A DNA stretch of 27,944 bases. It comes from Patescibacteria group bacterium. GTDB lineage: Bacteria; Patescibacteriota; Minisyncoccia; UBA9983. Numbering within the stretch: the stretch's first letter is position 1; each line of letters begins with the position of its first letter. The notes below the pieces were generated by a model. That model did not search any database and was not told the origin of the DNA. It saw nothing but the letters and a program-made list of their open reading frames with translations. Position numbers and translations under genes: made by a program. Positions 1-8,230 of this stretch are shown here, one piece after another. Location of the stretch: positions 1 to 27,944 of the forward strand of contig JAHIER010000057.1 of assembly GCA_018901555.1 (NCBI GenBank), given 5' to 3'.

Positions 1-603
1 CATCGAGCCGCTCTCGGTATTTCAGAAAAATCTGATGCTCTTTGTTTGGTTGTTTCTGAAGAAAGGGGAATTATTTCTTTGGCGCGCAATGGAAAAATTA
101 AAAATATTGACAATATTAAACAACTGGAAAACGAAATCAGAAATTTTTTTAATGAAAAATTTCCGGAGAAAAAAACAAAAAGTTATAAAAAAATAATAAG
201 TAAAAACATTATTCCGATATGTTTATCTTTGGGTATCGCCCTGACTTTTTGGTCAGTTATTAATTATCAACCAACTATAATTCAAAAAAATTATCTTGCA
301 TCGATTGAATTTCGCAATCTTTCTAATAATTTTATTTTAGAAGATTTAAGCGATTCAGAAATAATAATAACTTTATCCGGATATGAAAAAGATTTTAAAT
401 TACTTGATTCAGCGTCTGTGAGGGCTTCTTTAAATCTTGCCAGTCTTAATCTGGGACCGCATAAATTATTAATAAGCAAGGAGGATATAAAAAAACCTTC
501 AGATTTTTCTGTTGTTAAAATTGAGCCATCCAGTATTAAGTTCAGCCTAAATGTTCTTGAGCCAGAGCCAGTAATTCAAGAAGAACAAATAATTAAACAA
601 TAA
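1..603 (+). CDS. cdaA: Diadenylate cyclase (DisA_N) C-terminal end fused to a membrane-anchored YbbR-like domain; 5' partial
   Basis: The reading frame is open from base 1, so the gene starts before the window. The first residues read HRAALGISEKSDA and then VVSEERGIISLARNG, which matches the end of the DisA_N/CdaA diadenylate cyclase domain (RHR motif, then the SEE...G.I.LA..G segment). This family makes c-di-AMP from two ATP. After a short charged linker comes one hydrophobic segment (IIPICLSLGIALTFWSVI), then about 100 residues of beta-rich sequence resembling a YbbR repeat. In Firmicutes the cyclase CdaA and its YbbR-domain regulator CdaR are separate adjacent genes; here they appear fused. 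leuS follows 2 nt after the stop. Cyclase identity is sound although only the tail is visible; the YbbR assignment is weaker. Confidence 0.8.
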   Translation, partial: HRAALGISEKSDALCLVVSEERGIISLARNGKIKNIDNIKQLENEIRNFFNEKFPEKKTKSYKKIISKNIIPICLSLGIALTFWSVINYQPTIIQKNYLASIEFRNLSNNFILEDLSDSEIIITLSGYEKDFKLLDSASVRASLNLASLNLGPHKLLISKEDIKKPSDFSVVKIEPSSIKFSLNVLEPEPVIQEEQIIKQ

Positions 604-605
604 TT

Positions 606-3017
606 ATGAAATCATATAATTTCAAAAAAATTGAAAAAAAATGGCAGGAAAAATGGAAGAAAGACAAGATTTATAATTCTAAAGATTTTGTAAGAGGAAA
701 AAAGAATTTTTATCATCTTGTAATGTTTCCGTATCCTTCAGGCGATCTGCACATTGGCCATTGGTATAATTTTGCTCCAGCTGATGTTTATGCGCGTACT
801 AAAATGATGCAGGGTTTTAATGTTATGTCGCCAATGGGCTTTGATGCTTTTGGGTTGCCAGCTGAAAACGCAGCTATTAAAAGAGGCATTCATCCTAAAG
901 ATTGGACTTATAAAAATATTGAGACCATGACTAGTCAACTAAAAAGCATGGGTAATATGTACGATTGGAACAGAAAAATTATTACTTCTGATCCTGAATA
1001 TTATAAATGGACCCAATGGATGTTTTTGCAATTGTATAAACACGAGCTGGCTTATAAGAAAAAAGCAGCAGCTAATTGGTGTCCCAAATGTCATACTGTT
1101 TTAGCTAATGAACAAGTCGTAAATGGAAAATGCGAGAGATGTGAAGCAGAAGTTGTTCAAAGAAATATAGAACAATGGCTTTTTAAAATTACTAAGTATG
1201 CAGATAAATTATTAAAAGATATAGATAAAGTTGATTGGCCAGAAAAAACAAAAATAATGCAAAAAAATTGGATTGGCAGATCAGAAGGCGCATTAATAAA
1301 ATTTAAAATTTCTAATTCTCAATTTTCAATTGATGTTTTTACCACAAGAGTTGATACAATTTTTGGTTGTACCTATGTAGTTTTAGCTCCAGAGCATGAA
1401 TTAATCCGCCAGCTGGCGGAAAAAATTGAAAATTATAACGAAGTTACTAAGTATATAGATGATGCTAAAAGAAAATCAGAATTACAGAGAGCGGAATTAG
1501 AAAAAGACAAAACCGGAGTTAAATTAGAAGGTGTTATGGCTGTAAATCCTTTTGATAATGAAGAAGTGCCAGTTTTTACAGCTGATTATGTTTTGGGTCA
1601 TTATGGCACAGGCGCGGTTATGGCTGTGCCGGCGCATGATGAAAGAGATTTTGAATTTGCTAGAAAATATGATCTTAAAATAAAACAATCAGTCAGTGGG
1701 GGCAAGCCTGAAGATAAATTATTTACAGAGGATGGGATTCTTGTTAATTCTGGCAAGTTCACAGGCTTATTATCAGAAAAAGCCAGAAAAGAAATGGGAA
1801 AATGGCTTGAAAAAAAGAAATTAGGCAAAAGAACTGTTAAATATAAATTACGCGATTGGCTTGTTTCCAGGCAAAGATATTGGGGATCTCCGATCCCTAT
1901 TATTTATTGTCCTAAATGTGGAATAGTAACAGTGCCTGAAAAAGATTTGCCAGTTTTATTGCCTAAGGTTAAAAATTATTTACCAACAGAAGAAGGTAAA
2001 TCACCACTGGCTCATTCAAAAAATTTTATTAATATTAAATGTCCCAAGTGTAATGGGCCGGCTGAAAGAGAAACAGATACAATGGATACTTTTGTTTGCT
2101 CTTCTTGGTATTATCTTGCATATGTTATGCGAGGAATTTCCAATTTCCAATTTCCAATTTCTAAATATCAGAAAGCCTTTAAGCGGTGGTTGCCGGTTAA
2201 TATGTATGTTGGCGGGGCAGAACATACTGTTCTTCATCTTCTTTATTCAAGATTTTTTACAAAAGCCTTAAAAGATTTTGGCTATGTAGATTTCAAAGAA
2301 CCTTTTATGTCTTTAAGACATCAAGGAATTATTTTAGGTCCTGATGGTCAAAAAATGTCAAAATCACGAGGCAATGTTATTGATCCTGATGAATTAGTGA
2401 AAAATTTTGGGGCGGATGTCGTACGGATGTATCTATGTTTTATGGCGGAATACTCGCAAGGAGGCCCGTGGAATCCAACCGGTATTATGGGCATAAAAAG
2501 ATTCCTAGAAAAAGTTTGGAAATTAGCGGACAAGGTTAAACCCAATGTTCCTCACAAAGGTTTAACCTTTGTGTTGCATAAAACTATTAAAAAAGTGACG
2601 GAAGACATTGAAAATTTTAAATTTAATACTGCCATCAGCTCTTTAATGATATTGGTTAATGAAATGGAAAAACAGCCAGCATTAGAAGTTAAAAATTGGA
2701 AATTGATAATTCATTTAATTGCTCCTTTTGCTCCGCATCTGGCGGAAGAATTATGGCAAAGTTTAGGACACAAAAAATCAATTTTTTTATCCACATGGCC
2801 CAAATATGATTCTAAGAAAATAAAGGAGGAAAAAGTTAAATTAGTTATACAAATAAATGGTAAAATGAGGGATATTTTTGAAGTATCAGTTGGTATAAAA
2901 GAAAAGGAAGCAAAGGTCTTGACATTGAAAAGGGAAAATGTTAAAAAGTGGATAGGCAATAAAGCCGTTAAAAAAACAATATTTATACCTAATAAATTAA
3001 TAAACATAGTTATATAA
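606..3017 (+). CDS. leuS: Leucyl-tRNA synthetase
   Basis: Class I synthetase charging tRNA-Leu; 803 aa, close to the usual bacterial length of 800-880. The HIGH motif is at residues 49-52 (PSGDLHIGHW) and KMSKS at 583-587 (GQKMSKSRGNV). Two zinc-ribbon-like CxxC pairs surround the catalytic insertions (NWCPKC...CERC and CPKC...CPKC). The CP1 editing domain is present (TTRVDTIFG, GTGAVMAVPAHDERDFEFA). The anticodon-binding domain (residues about 630-740) and a short C-terminal domain follow. No Shine-Dalgarno precedes the ATG, which lies 2 nt after the upstream stop, suggesting translational coupling. The gene contains at least four short repeat/palindromic segments read in frame (1307-1331, 1405-1420, 2132-2165, 2553-2573), all in linker or loop positions, reported separately. 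Confidence 0.97.
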   Translation: MKSYNFKKIEKKWQEKWKKDKIYNSKDFVRGKKNFYHLVMFPYPSGDLHIGHWYNFAPADVYARTKMMQGFNVMSPMGFDAFGLPAENAAIKRGIHPKDWTYKNIETMTSQLKSMGNMYDWNRKIITSDPEYYKWTQWMFLQLYKHELAYKKKAAANWCPKCHTVLANEQVVNGKCERCEAEVVQRNIEQWLFKITKYADKLLKDIDKVDWPEKTKIMQKNWIGRSEGALIKFKISNSQFSIDVFTTRVDTIFGCTYVVLAPEHELIRQLAEKIENYNEVTKYIDDAKRKSELQRAELEKDKTGVKLEGVMAVNPFDNEEVPVFTADYVLGHYGTGAVMAVPAHDERDFEFARKYDLKIKQSVSGGKPEDKLFTEDGILVNSGKFTGLLSEKARKEMGKWLEKKKLGKRTVKYKLRDWLVSRQRYWGSPIPIIYCPKCGIVTVPEKDLPVLLPKVKNYLPTEEGKSPLAHSKNFINIKCPKCNGPAERETDTMDTFVCSSWYYLAYVMRGISNFQFPISKYQKAFKRWLPVNMYVGGAEHTVLHLLYSRFFTKALKDFGYVDFKEPFMSLRHQGIILGPDGQKMSKSRGNVIDPDELVKNFGADVVRMYLCFMAEYSQGGPWNPTGIMGIKRFLEKVWKLADKVKPNVPHKGLTFVLHKTIKKVTEDIENFKFNTAISSLMILVNEMEKQPALEVKNWKLIIHLIAPFAPHLAEELWQSLGHKKSIFLSTWPKYDSKKIKEEKVKLVIQINGKMRDIFEVSVGIKEKEAKVLTLKRENVKKWIGNKAVKKTIFIPNKLINIVI
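2553..2573. repeat. In-frame palindrome in leuS (PHKGLTFV family)
   Basis: Perfect 10+1+10 palindrome. Its first 20 nt (2553-2572) are identical to 8597-8616 in mnmA and are read in the same frame, giving PHKGLTFV with the preceding Pro codon. Confidence 0.9.
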
Positions 3018-3022
3018 TAAAA

Positions 3023-4051
3023 ATGCTGCAGCTTTCTTTTAACCCAAAATCAGTCACCAAAATTCTTACAATGCCATTAAATGACAGAACAAGGGATATT
3101 ATTTTCCAGCGTTTTGGTATTGGTCAGTCAGACGAAAGAAAAACCCTGGAAGCTATTGGCCAAACTTATGGGATTACTCGTGAAAGGATAAGGCAGTTGG
3201 AAAATTTTGCCTTGAAATCTATAAGACAGAATGATAATTTTGAACGCGCTACGGATGCTTTTGCAGAATTAAAAAATGCTATTTATCAAAAAGGAATTCT
3301 TTTGTCTGAAAAAGAAATTTTAGAAACCTTGGCAAAAGATATTTCCGCGCGCAATCATCTTCATTTTTTGCTTGTCTTGGGAGATGATTTTAAGAAATTG
3401 AAAGAAGATGAAGAATTTTATCATCGTTGGACTATTGATGAGGAAAGATCTGAAATAATTCATAATATTTTAAGAAAACTGTATAAAGATATAGAAAAAG
3501 AAGAATTGATGCCGGAAAAAGATATTGTTGCTTTAACTCAGGAATATGCAAAAGAAAATCTGAAAGAAAAAATATTAGAAGAAATGATTTTTTCTTGGTT
3601 AAGAATTTCAAAATTAATAGACCGCAATGCTTTGGGCGAATGGGGTCCAATTTCTTCAGAAAATATAAGACCAAGAGGTGTGCGAGATTTAGCTTTTCTT
3701 ATTTTTAGAAAAAGCGGTTCACCATTGCATTTTACCGAAGTGGCTAATTCAATTTCCAGCACTTTTTCTAAAGAAGCTCATCCAGCCACGGTTCATAATG
3801 AATTGATAAAAGATCCTAGATTCATTTTAGTTGGCAGAGGAATTTATGCTTTGAAAGACTGGGGATATAGTTCTGGCACGGTTCGCGACATAATCAAAAA
3901 TATTTTAAAATCATCTAAAAATTTAACTAAAGAAGAAATAATCAAAAAAGTTTTAAAGGAGCGTTATGTAAAAGAGAATACAATTCTTGTTAATTTGCAA
4001 AATAGGAAGTATTTTAAAAGAAACAAGGACGGCGCATATTCAATCGCATAA
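3023..4051 (+). CDS. Sigma-70 region 4-like / HARE-HTH DNA-binding protein
   Basis: 342 aa. Residues about 18-70 read as a sigma-70 region 4 helix-turn-helix (LNDRTRDIIFQRFGIG ... TLEAIGQTYGITRERIRQLE), the part of sigma factors that contacts the -35 box. No sigma regions 1-3 are present. After a helical middle part, residues about 225-290 resemble a HARE-HTH winged helix, the fold also found in RNA polymerase delta subunit (LHFTEVANSIS, then ATVHNELIKDPRFILVGRGIYALK). A second similar winged-helix copy may lie at 295-342. It probably binds DNA or RNA polymerase as a transcription factor; no target can be read from the sequence. It lies 5 nt after leuS. I chose ATG 3023 because LSFNPKSVTKILTMPLNDR aligns with the helix preceding sigma region 4. 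Confidence 0.75.
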   Translation: MLQLSFNPKSVTKILTMPLNDRTRDIIFQRFGIGQSDERKTLEAIGQTYGITRERIRQLENFALKSIRQNDNFERATDAFAELKNAIYQKGILLSEKEILETLAKDISARNHLHFLLVLGDDFKKLKEDEEFYHRWTIDEERSEIIHNILRKLYKDIEKEELMPEKDIVALTQEYAKENLKEKILEEMIFSWLRISKLIDRNALGEWGPISSENIRPRGVRDLAFLIFRKSGSPLHFTEVANSISSTFSKEAHPATVHNELIKDPRFILVGRGIYALKDWGYSSGTVRDIIKNILKSSKNLTKEEIIKKVLKERYVKENTILVNLQNRKYFKRNKDGAYSIA

Positions 4052-4058
4052 TTTATTT

Positions 4059-5240
4059 ATGTCTTTACCTGTCCCTTTATTTATTCAGGATATCTTTTTT
4101 AAGATTTGGGAATTCATTTTAGCCAGTTATATATGGTGGCTACCTATTTTTTTAATTGCCATTTTTGGGAATCTTTGGGTTTATTATGCCAGATCAAAAT
4201 TTCTCTACGGACTTAGCTGGATACTTTTAGAAGTAAAATTACCTCGTGAAATAACAAAAACTCCGCGCGCCATGGAGGTATTTTTAAATTCTTTGCATAT
4301 AACCAAGGATGGCAATATGCTGGAAAAATATTGGCAAGGATTTTTAAGGGTTTGGTTTAGTTTGGAAATCGTGGGAATTAATGGTGAGGTTCATTTTTTT
4401 ATTTATACACAAAAATTTTTCCGAAATTTAATAGAAGCTCAATTATATGCTCAATATCCTGATGCTGAAATTGTTGAAGCAGAAGATTATACTAAAGCTA
4501 CATTCCCATTAGAAGATCTCGGCATTAAATGGGGTTGTTTTGGCACGGAATTCGTTCTTACTGCCGAAGATGCTTATCCGATTAGAACATATGTTGATTA
4601 TGGACTGCATGAGGCGCTTGTGAAAGAGGAGCAGAAGACAGATCCAATCACCGCTTTTGTGGAGCTCCTCGGATCTTTAAAACAAGGAGAACAAATTTGG
4701 TTTCAAATTTTAGTCAGGGCTACAAAAAAAGATTGGAAGGAAGAAGGAAAAAAACTTGTGGATAAATTAATGGAAAGAGATAAGGTATTAAAAGAAGGCG
4801 AGCATAACAGAAAATTGTCGTCCGGAGAAGTGGAAACAATAAAAGCAATTGAAAGAGATGTTTCTAAGCTTGGTTTTGATACTGGTATTCGAATACTTTA
4901 TCTGGCTAATAATGAAAGTTTTAATCCTATTAATATCCCATCAATGATAGGCACAATGAAACAGTACAATGCCGTTAACCTTAACGGCTTTGAGCCGGCC
5001 AACTCAACTTCTGTTGACTATTTTTTAAAAAAGAAAAGGGAAGCCAAAATGAAATTAAAAATGATTAATGCTTATCGTATGCGCTCATATTTTTATATGC
5101 CTTATCCCAAAATGCCTTTTGTTTTAAACACAGAAGAATTGGCAACGATTTATCATTTTCCTGGTCGAGTATCAGAAACCCCGACTTTTAGCAGAATTGA
5201 GGCAAAGAAGAGCGAACCACCAACAAATCTTCCTATTTAG
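4059..5240 (+). CDS. Conserved single-pass membrane protein of unknown function
   Basis: I place the start at ATG 4059, 7 nt after the upstream stop, giving 393 aa; the earlier in-frame ATG at 3987 would overlap the preceding gene by 65 nt and adds a non-matching N-terminus. Residues about 20-47 are very hydrophobic (FILASYIWWLPIFLIAIFG) and predict an N-terminal membrane anchor; the remainder (about 345 aa) is soluble and mixed alpha/beta. Its N-terminal block (LPREITKTPRAMEVFLNSLH ... EVHFFIYTQKFFRNLIEAQLYAQYPDAEI) resembles, from memory, the region ahead of the ATPase in Patescibacteria VirB4/TraG-like type IV secretion proteins, but no Walker motif is present here. The gene sits 2 nt before mltG, hinting at an envelope role. 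Function unknown. Confidence 0.7.
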   Translation: MSLPVPLFIQDIFFKIWEFILASYIWWLPIFLIAIFGNLWVYYARSKFLYGLSWILLEVKLPREITKTPRAMEVFLNSLHITKDGNMLEKYWQGFLRVWFSLEIVGINGEVHFFIYTQKFFRNLIEAQLYAQYPDAEIVEAEDYTKATFPLEDLGIKWGCFGTEFVLTAEDAYPIRTYVDYGLHEALVKEEQKTDPITAFVELLGSLKQGEQIWFQILVRATKKDWKEEGKKLVDKLMERDKVLKEGEHNRKLSSGEVETIKAIERDVSKLGFDTGIRILYLANNESFNPINIPSMIGTMKQYNAVNLNGFEPANSTSVDYFLKKKREAKMKLKMINAYRMRSYFYMPYPKMPFVLNTEELATIYHFPGRVSETPTFSRIEAKKSEPPTNLPI

Positions 5241-5242
5241 AT

Positions 5243-6199
5243 ATGAATTTTAAATATCGAAACCTTTTTGATTTTTCAATTATTTTAATTCTTTTCATCT
5301 TATTTTTTTATTGGATAAGTTTCCCAGCGCCTAAAGATTTTCCTGTAAACGGTTTTGTGCAGATTGAAGACGGATTATCAGTGCTTCAGGCAGGAGAAGC
5401 TTTAAAGAAAGGCAATGTTATTAGATCGTGTACAATTTTTGTCTTACTATCTAAAATAATGGGAATTGAGAAAAAGATTAAATCAGGAGAATATTTTTTT
5501 GAAAAACCGATATCCGTTGTAGAAGTAATTAAAAGATTAGGCGATGGCAATTACGGATTGCGTCAGAAAAAAATAACCATTACTGAAGGAGCAGCCTTAA
5601 AAGATATTGTTAATATTTTTAAAGATTTTAATAATTTTAAAGAAGAAGAATTTTATCTTATTACTAAAGACCCTTCATTAGAAGGTTATCTTTTCCCTGA
5701 TACCTATTTTGTTTTACCCAGTATTGATGCTACTGGAGTTGTTAAAATTATGAAAATAAATTTTGAAGAAAAAATAAATAGTTTAAAGGAAGAAATCGAA
5801 AAAAATAATCACAATCTTAATGAAATTATTACCATGGCTTCTTTAATTGAAAAGGAAGTATCTAATTTTGATGACAAGAAAATTGTTTCAGGCATTCTTT
5901 GGAAAAGAATAGGAAAGGGTATGCCCTTGCAGGTAGACGCTATTTTTGTTTATTTATTAGGAAAAACAAGCGCTGAACTTACTTTGGATGATTTAAAAAT
6001 TGATTCGCAATATAATACTTATACTAATAAAGGTTTACCGCCGACTCCTATTTGTAATCCTGGTTTGGAAAGCATAGAAGCAACGCTTCGGCCGATTGAT
6101 TCTTCTTATTTTTACTATTTGTCTGACAAAGAGGGGAATATTCATTTTGCCAAAAATTTTGAAGAACATAAAGTTAATAAAAACAAATATTTGCGTTAA
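5243..6199 (+). CDS. mltG: Endolytic murein transglycosylase (MltG/YceG-like)
   Basis: 318 aa. A single transmembrane helix at residues about 9-28 is followed by an extracytoplasmic YceG domain. The family cleaves nascent glycan strands and sets their length. The catalytic motif is visible as MASLIEKEV (catalytic Glu at about residue 203), with GMPLQVDAIFVYLLG, YNTYTNKGLPPTPICNPGLESIEATL and a C-terminal HFAKNFEEH matching the conserved order of the family. Residues about 40-110 form a LysM-like small domain (GLSVLQAGEALKKGNVI). The start at ATG 5243 immediately follows the previous stop. No Shine-Dalgarno is seen, so expression is probably coupled to the upstream genes. Confidence 0.93.
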   Translation: MNFKYRNLFDFSIILILFILFFYWISFPAPKDFPVNGFVQIEDGLSVLQAGEALKKGNVIRSCTIFVLLSKIMGIEKKIKSGEYFFEKPISVVEVIKRLGDGNYGLRQKKITITEGAALKDIVNIFKDFNNFKEEEFYLITKDPSLEGYLFPDTYFVLPSIDATGVVKIMKINFEEKINSLKEEIEKNNHNLNEIITMASLIEKEVSNFDDKKIVSGILWKRIGKGMPLQVDAIFVYLLGKTSAELTLDDLKIDSQYNTYTNKGLPPTPICNPGLESIEATLRPIDSSYFYYLSDKEGNIHFAKNFEEHKVNKNKYLR

Positions 6200-6289
6200 A
6201 AAACAGTTTTTTGGGTAATCCACAGTTTCAGGTCTGCCCATTTAAATTAATGGTAAAATAAATATCAAAGGTCGGGTCTTTAATATTGA

Positions 6290-6511
6290 ATGAATTTTAA
6301 TAAAATGAATAAATTAAACGCGCTAGATTTAATCTCTTTAATTCTTATGATTGTTGGCGGTTTGAATTGGGGATTGGTTGGTGTAATAAATTTAAACATT
6401 GTTGATGCTATTTTCGGAGTAGGATCTCTTCTTTCATCAATTGTTTATATTTTAGTTGGTTTGGCTTCTGTGTATATATTAGTAATGCTGGGAAAATTAA
6501 AAAGAGCATAA
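6290..6511 (+). CDS. DUF378 family small membrane protein
   Basis: 73 aa, or 68 aa if the second ATG (6305) is used. Two hydrophobic helices (LDLISLILMIVGGLNWGLVGV and about 23 residues around SSIVYILVGLASVYILV) with the GGLNWGLVG signature identify the DUF378/YuzA family, widespread and of unknown function. The gene stands alone, with 90 nt upstream, and ends before a strong hairpin terminator. Neither ATG has a convincing Shine-Dalgarno. Confidence 0.85.
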   Translation: MNFNKMNKLNALDLISLILMIVGGLNWGLVGVINLNIVDAIFGVGSLLSSIVYILVGLASVYILVMLGKLKRA

Positions 6512-6537
6512 TCTGAAAAATTTTTCAAAAATGAAAT

Positions 6538-6573
6538 AGTCCGGCGGTTAATCCGTCGGACTTTTTCTTTTTT
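6538..6573 (+). terminator. Intrinsic terminator between convergent genes
   Basis: AGTCCGGCGG (6538-6547) pairs with CCGTCGGACT (6553-6562) over 10 bp with one G-U, loop TTAAT, followed by a T-rich run. It ends the DUF378 gene on +. It overlaps the 3' end of the minus-strand signal peptidase and may terminate that transcript as well. Confidence 0.85.
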
Positions 6574-7039
6574 ACAATTTTTTATTGGCCACAATTAAGC
6601 CAGATAAAATTGATGTCATCGTTATTAAAAAAAAGATAAGAGGTTTTTCTAAAAAATTTATAGAAAATAAATATCCCAACAACGGTATATTCATTAAAAA
6701 TAACCATTCAGCTTGGTATGTCGCAATTATTTGATCATCATTCTCATTATTATCTCCCTTAGTAATAAGATAATAACCATCTTTTCCTAGTTTTTCTTTG
6801 ACACGATGAATAAGAGAATCCGGTCCAGTATTAATCGCGACAATATTTCCAACTTCTATTTCTTTGGGTGTTGTTTTTTTTAAAATAGCCAAATCCCCAT
6901 TTTTTATCCCTGGCTCCATACTATTGCCAGAAACAGCTGAAATATTAAATTCAAATTTTTGATTCAGATTAAAAAACCAAACATAGAAAAAGAAAATTGA
7001 AAGAATTAAGAAAAAAACAGAATAACTATAACGTTTCAT
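6572..7039 (-). CDS. Signal peptidase I, S26B (SipW/archaeal-type)
   Basis: 155 aa, the only large minus-strand gene in the window. N-terminal transmembrane helix at about 5-23, then the catalytic Ser box VSGNSMEPGI (Ser40), GDLAIL, an IHRV motif (His78) and KGDNN (Asp96). The His in place of the catalytic Lys is the mark of the S26B branch (SipW, archaeal and ER signal peptidases) rather than LepB. A C-terminal hydrophobic stretch (about 115-150) predicts one or two further helices. Cleaves signal peptides of exported proteins. ATG at 7039 is preceded by a strong Shine-Dalgarno (GGGGGTGAG), unlike most housekeeping genes in this window. Confidence 0.88.
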   Translation of the reverse strand: MKRYSYSVFFLILSIFFFYVWFFNLNQKFEFNISAVSGNSMEPGIKNGDLAILKKTTPKEIEVGNIVAINTGPDSLIHRVKEKLGKDGYYLITKGDNNENDDQIIATYQAEWLFLMNIPLLGYLFSINFLEKPLIFFLITMTSILSGLIVANKKL

Positions 7040-7115
7040 CTCACCCCCTTTTTAATGTTCTAGTTTCTTTATAGCAGATTGAATAATTTTTTCAAGGTGA
7101 TAAACTTTTATAATC

Positions 7116-7493
7116 ATGGATCAAGGGAAATTTGAACAAATGGTAACAGAAGGAATCAATGCTATTCCGGAAAAATTTTTAGAAAAATTAAGCAATGTGG
7201 CTATTGTTATAGAAGATGAGCCTAGCAGCGAGCAAATCAAAAAGATAAACTTATGTCCACAATGGGCTCTTTTCGGTCTTTATGAAGGTATCCCGCAATC
7301 TTCTAGGGGTGTTTATTATAGTCATCCGCCGGACAAAATTACCATTTTTAAAAAATCAATTGAAGAACAAGCCAATAATGATAATGATGTAAAAGAAATA
7401 GTAAAAAATACTGTTTGGCATGAAATCGCTCATCATTTTGGCATGAATGAAGAAAGGGTAGAAAGGGCTGAAAAAAGAAGACGGATAAAATAG
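7116..7493 (+). CDS. Minimal zincin metallopeptidase-like protein (PF06262-type)
   Basis: 125 aa, cytoplasmic, without signal peptide. The C-terminal motif HEIAHHFGMNEERV gives HExxHxxGxxE (His102, Glu103, His106, Glu112), the zinc ligands and catalytic Glu of the small zincin family PF06262. The middle block (LFGLYEGIPQ...PDKITIFKKSIE) is also typical of that family. Substrate unknown. A TATAAT hexamer lies almost against the ATG (7109-7114) and an AAGGTGAT Shine-Dalgarno-like run lies at 7095-7102, somewhat far from the ATG. An in-frame ATG at 7140 is a possible alternative start. Confidence 0.85.
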   Translation: MDQGKFEQMVTEGINAIPEKFLEKLSNVAIVIEDEPSSEQIKKINLCPQWALFGLYEGIPQSSRGVYYSHPPDKITIFKKSIEEQANNDNDVKEIVKNTVWHEIAHHFGMNEERVERAEKRRRIK

Positions 7494-7515
7494 GATAGAT
7501 GATTTTCCGTTTTGT

Positions 7516-7553
7516 TATTCATAAATAATATTATATAATATTATTTATGAATA
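7516..7553. repeat. 38-bp perfect palindrome over promoter and start codon
   Basis: Bases 7516-7534 are the exact reverse complement of 7535-7553. The palindrome is AT-only except for one C (7520) and one G (7549). It contains TATAAT at 7534-7539 and its right arm includes the ATG of the cyclophilin gene (7547-7549). Confidence 0.9.
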
Positions 7554-8188
7554 CTATAAATAAAAATCAAATTCACTGGATTATTTTTGCTTTATCAATT
7601 TTAATTTTTTCTTTAATATTTATGCGCGCTTTTTCAAATTTTGAGGACGAACAAAAGAAATTAATGGCTTCTTTAGAAATAAAAAAAGTTATTTCTTCAG
7701 GCAATGTTATTGCTGAGATGGAAACTAATTATGGCCAAATAAAACTGGAGCTTTTTAGCAATGATGCGCCTAAAACAATAGAAAATTTTGTTAATCTTGC
7801 AAAATCGGGTTTTTATAAAAATACAAAATTTCATCGTGTGATAAAAGATTTTATGATTCAAGGCGGTGATCCTAATAGCAAGAATGATGATTGGTCAGAT
7901 GATGGACGCGGTGGGCCAGGTTATGTTTTTGATGATGAAATTAATTCTTATAAAGTTGTTCGCGGAGTTATTGCTATGGCTAATGCCGGACCCAATACTA
8001 ATGGCAGTCAGTTTTTTATAGTTACAACTGGCACTGCTCCTTGGCTAGATGGTCTCCATACAGTTTTTGGCAAGGTTATAGAAGGCATGGATGTGGTAGA
8101 TAAAATTGAAAATATTAAAACAGATAAGGCAAAAGAAGATCATCCCATAGAAGATGTTATTGTTAAAACGATAGATATTATTGAATAG
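7547..8188 (+). CDS. Membrane-anchored cyclophilin-type peptidyl-prolyl isomerase
   Basis: 213 aa. Residues about 10-28 form an uncleaved signal anchor (IIFALSILIFSLIFM), placing the catalytic domain outside the cytoplasm. The cyclophilin domain (about 55-213) has the active-site signatures KFHRVIKDFMIQGGDP (Arg97), NTNGSQFFI and WLDGLHTVFG. It catalyses cis/trans isomerisation of prolyl bonds, probably assisting folding of exported proteins; the neighbouring signal peptidase fits that theme. There is no Shine-Dalgarno, and a TATAAT box ends 7 nt before the ATG, so a leaderless transcript is predicted. The start codon lies in the right arm of a 38-bp palindrome. Confidence 0.93.
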   Translation: MNTINKNQIHWIIFALSILIFSLIFMRAFSNFEDEQKKLMASLEIKKVISSGNVIAEMETNYGQIKLELFSNDAPKTIENFVNLAKSGFYKNTKFHRVIKDFMIQGGDPNSKNDDWSDDGRGGPGYVFDDEINSYKVVRGVIAMANAGPNTNGSQFFIVTTGTAPWLDGLHTVFGKVIEGMDVVDKIENIKTDKAKEDHPIEDVIVKTIDIIE

Positions 8189-8230
8189 ATCTCTTTTTAT
8201 TTCTAATTTTTTTCATAAATTTTAAAATCT

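Noticed and set aside
4971..4988. GCCGTTAA-CC-TTAACGGC palindrome in the membrane-protein gene
   Set aside because: It encodes a plausible conserved-looking stretch and has no second copy in the window, so I do not count it as an inserted element.
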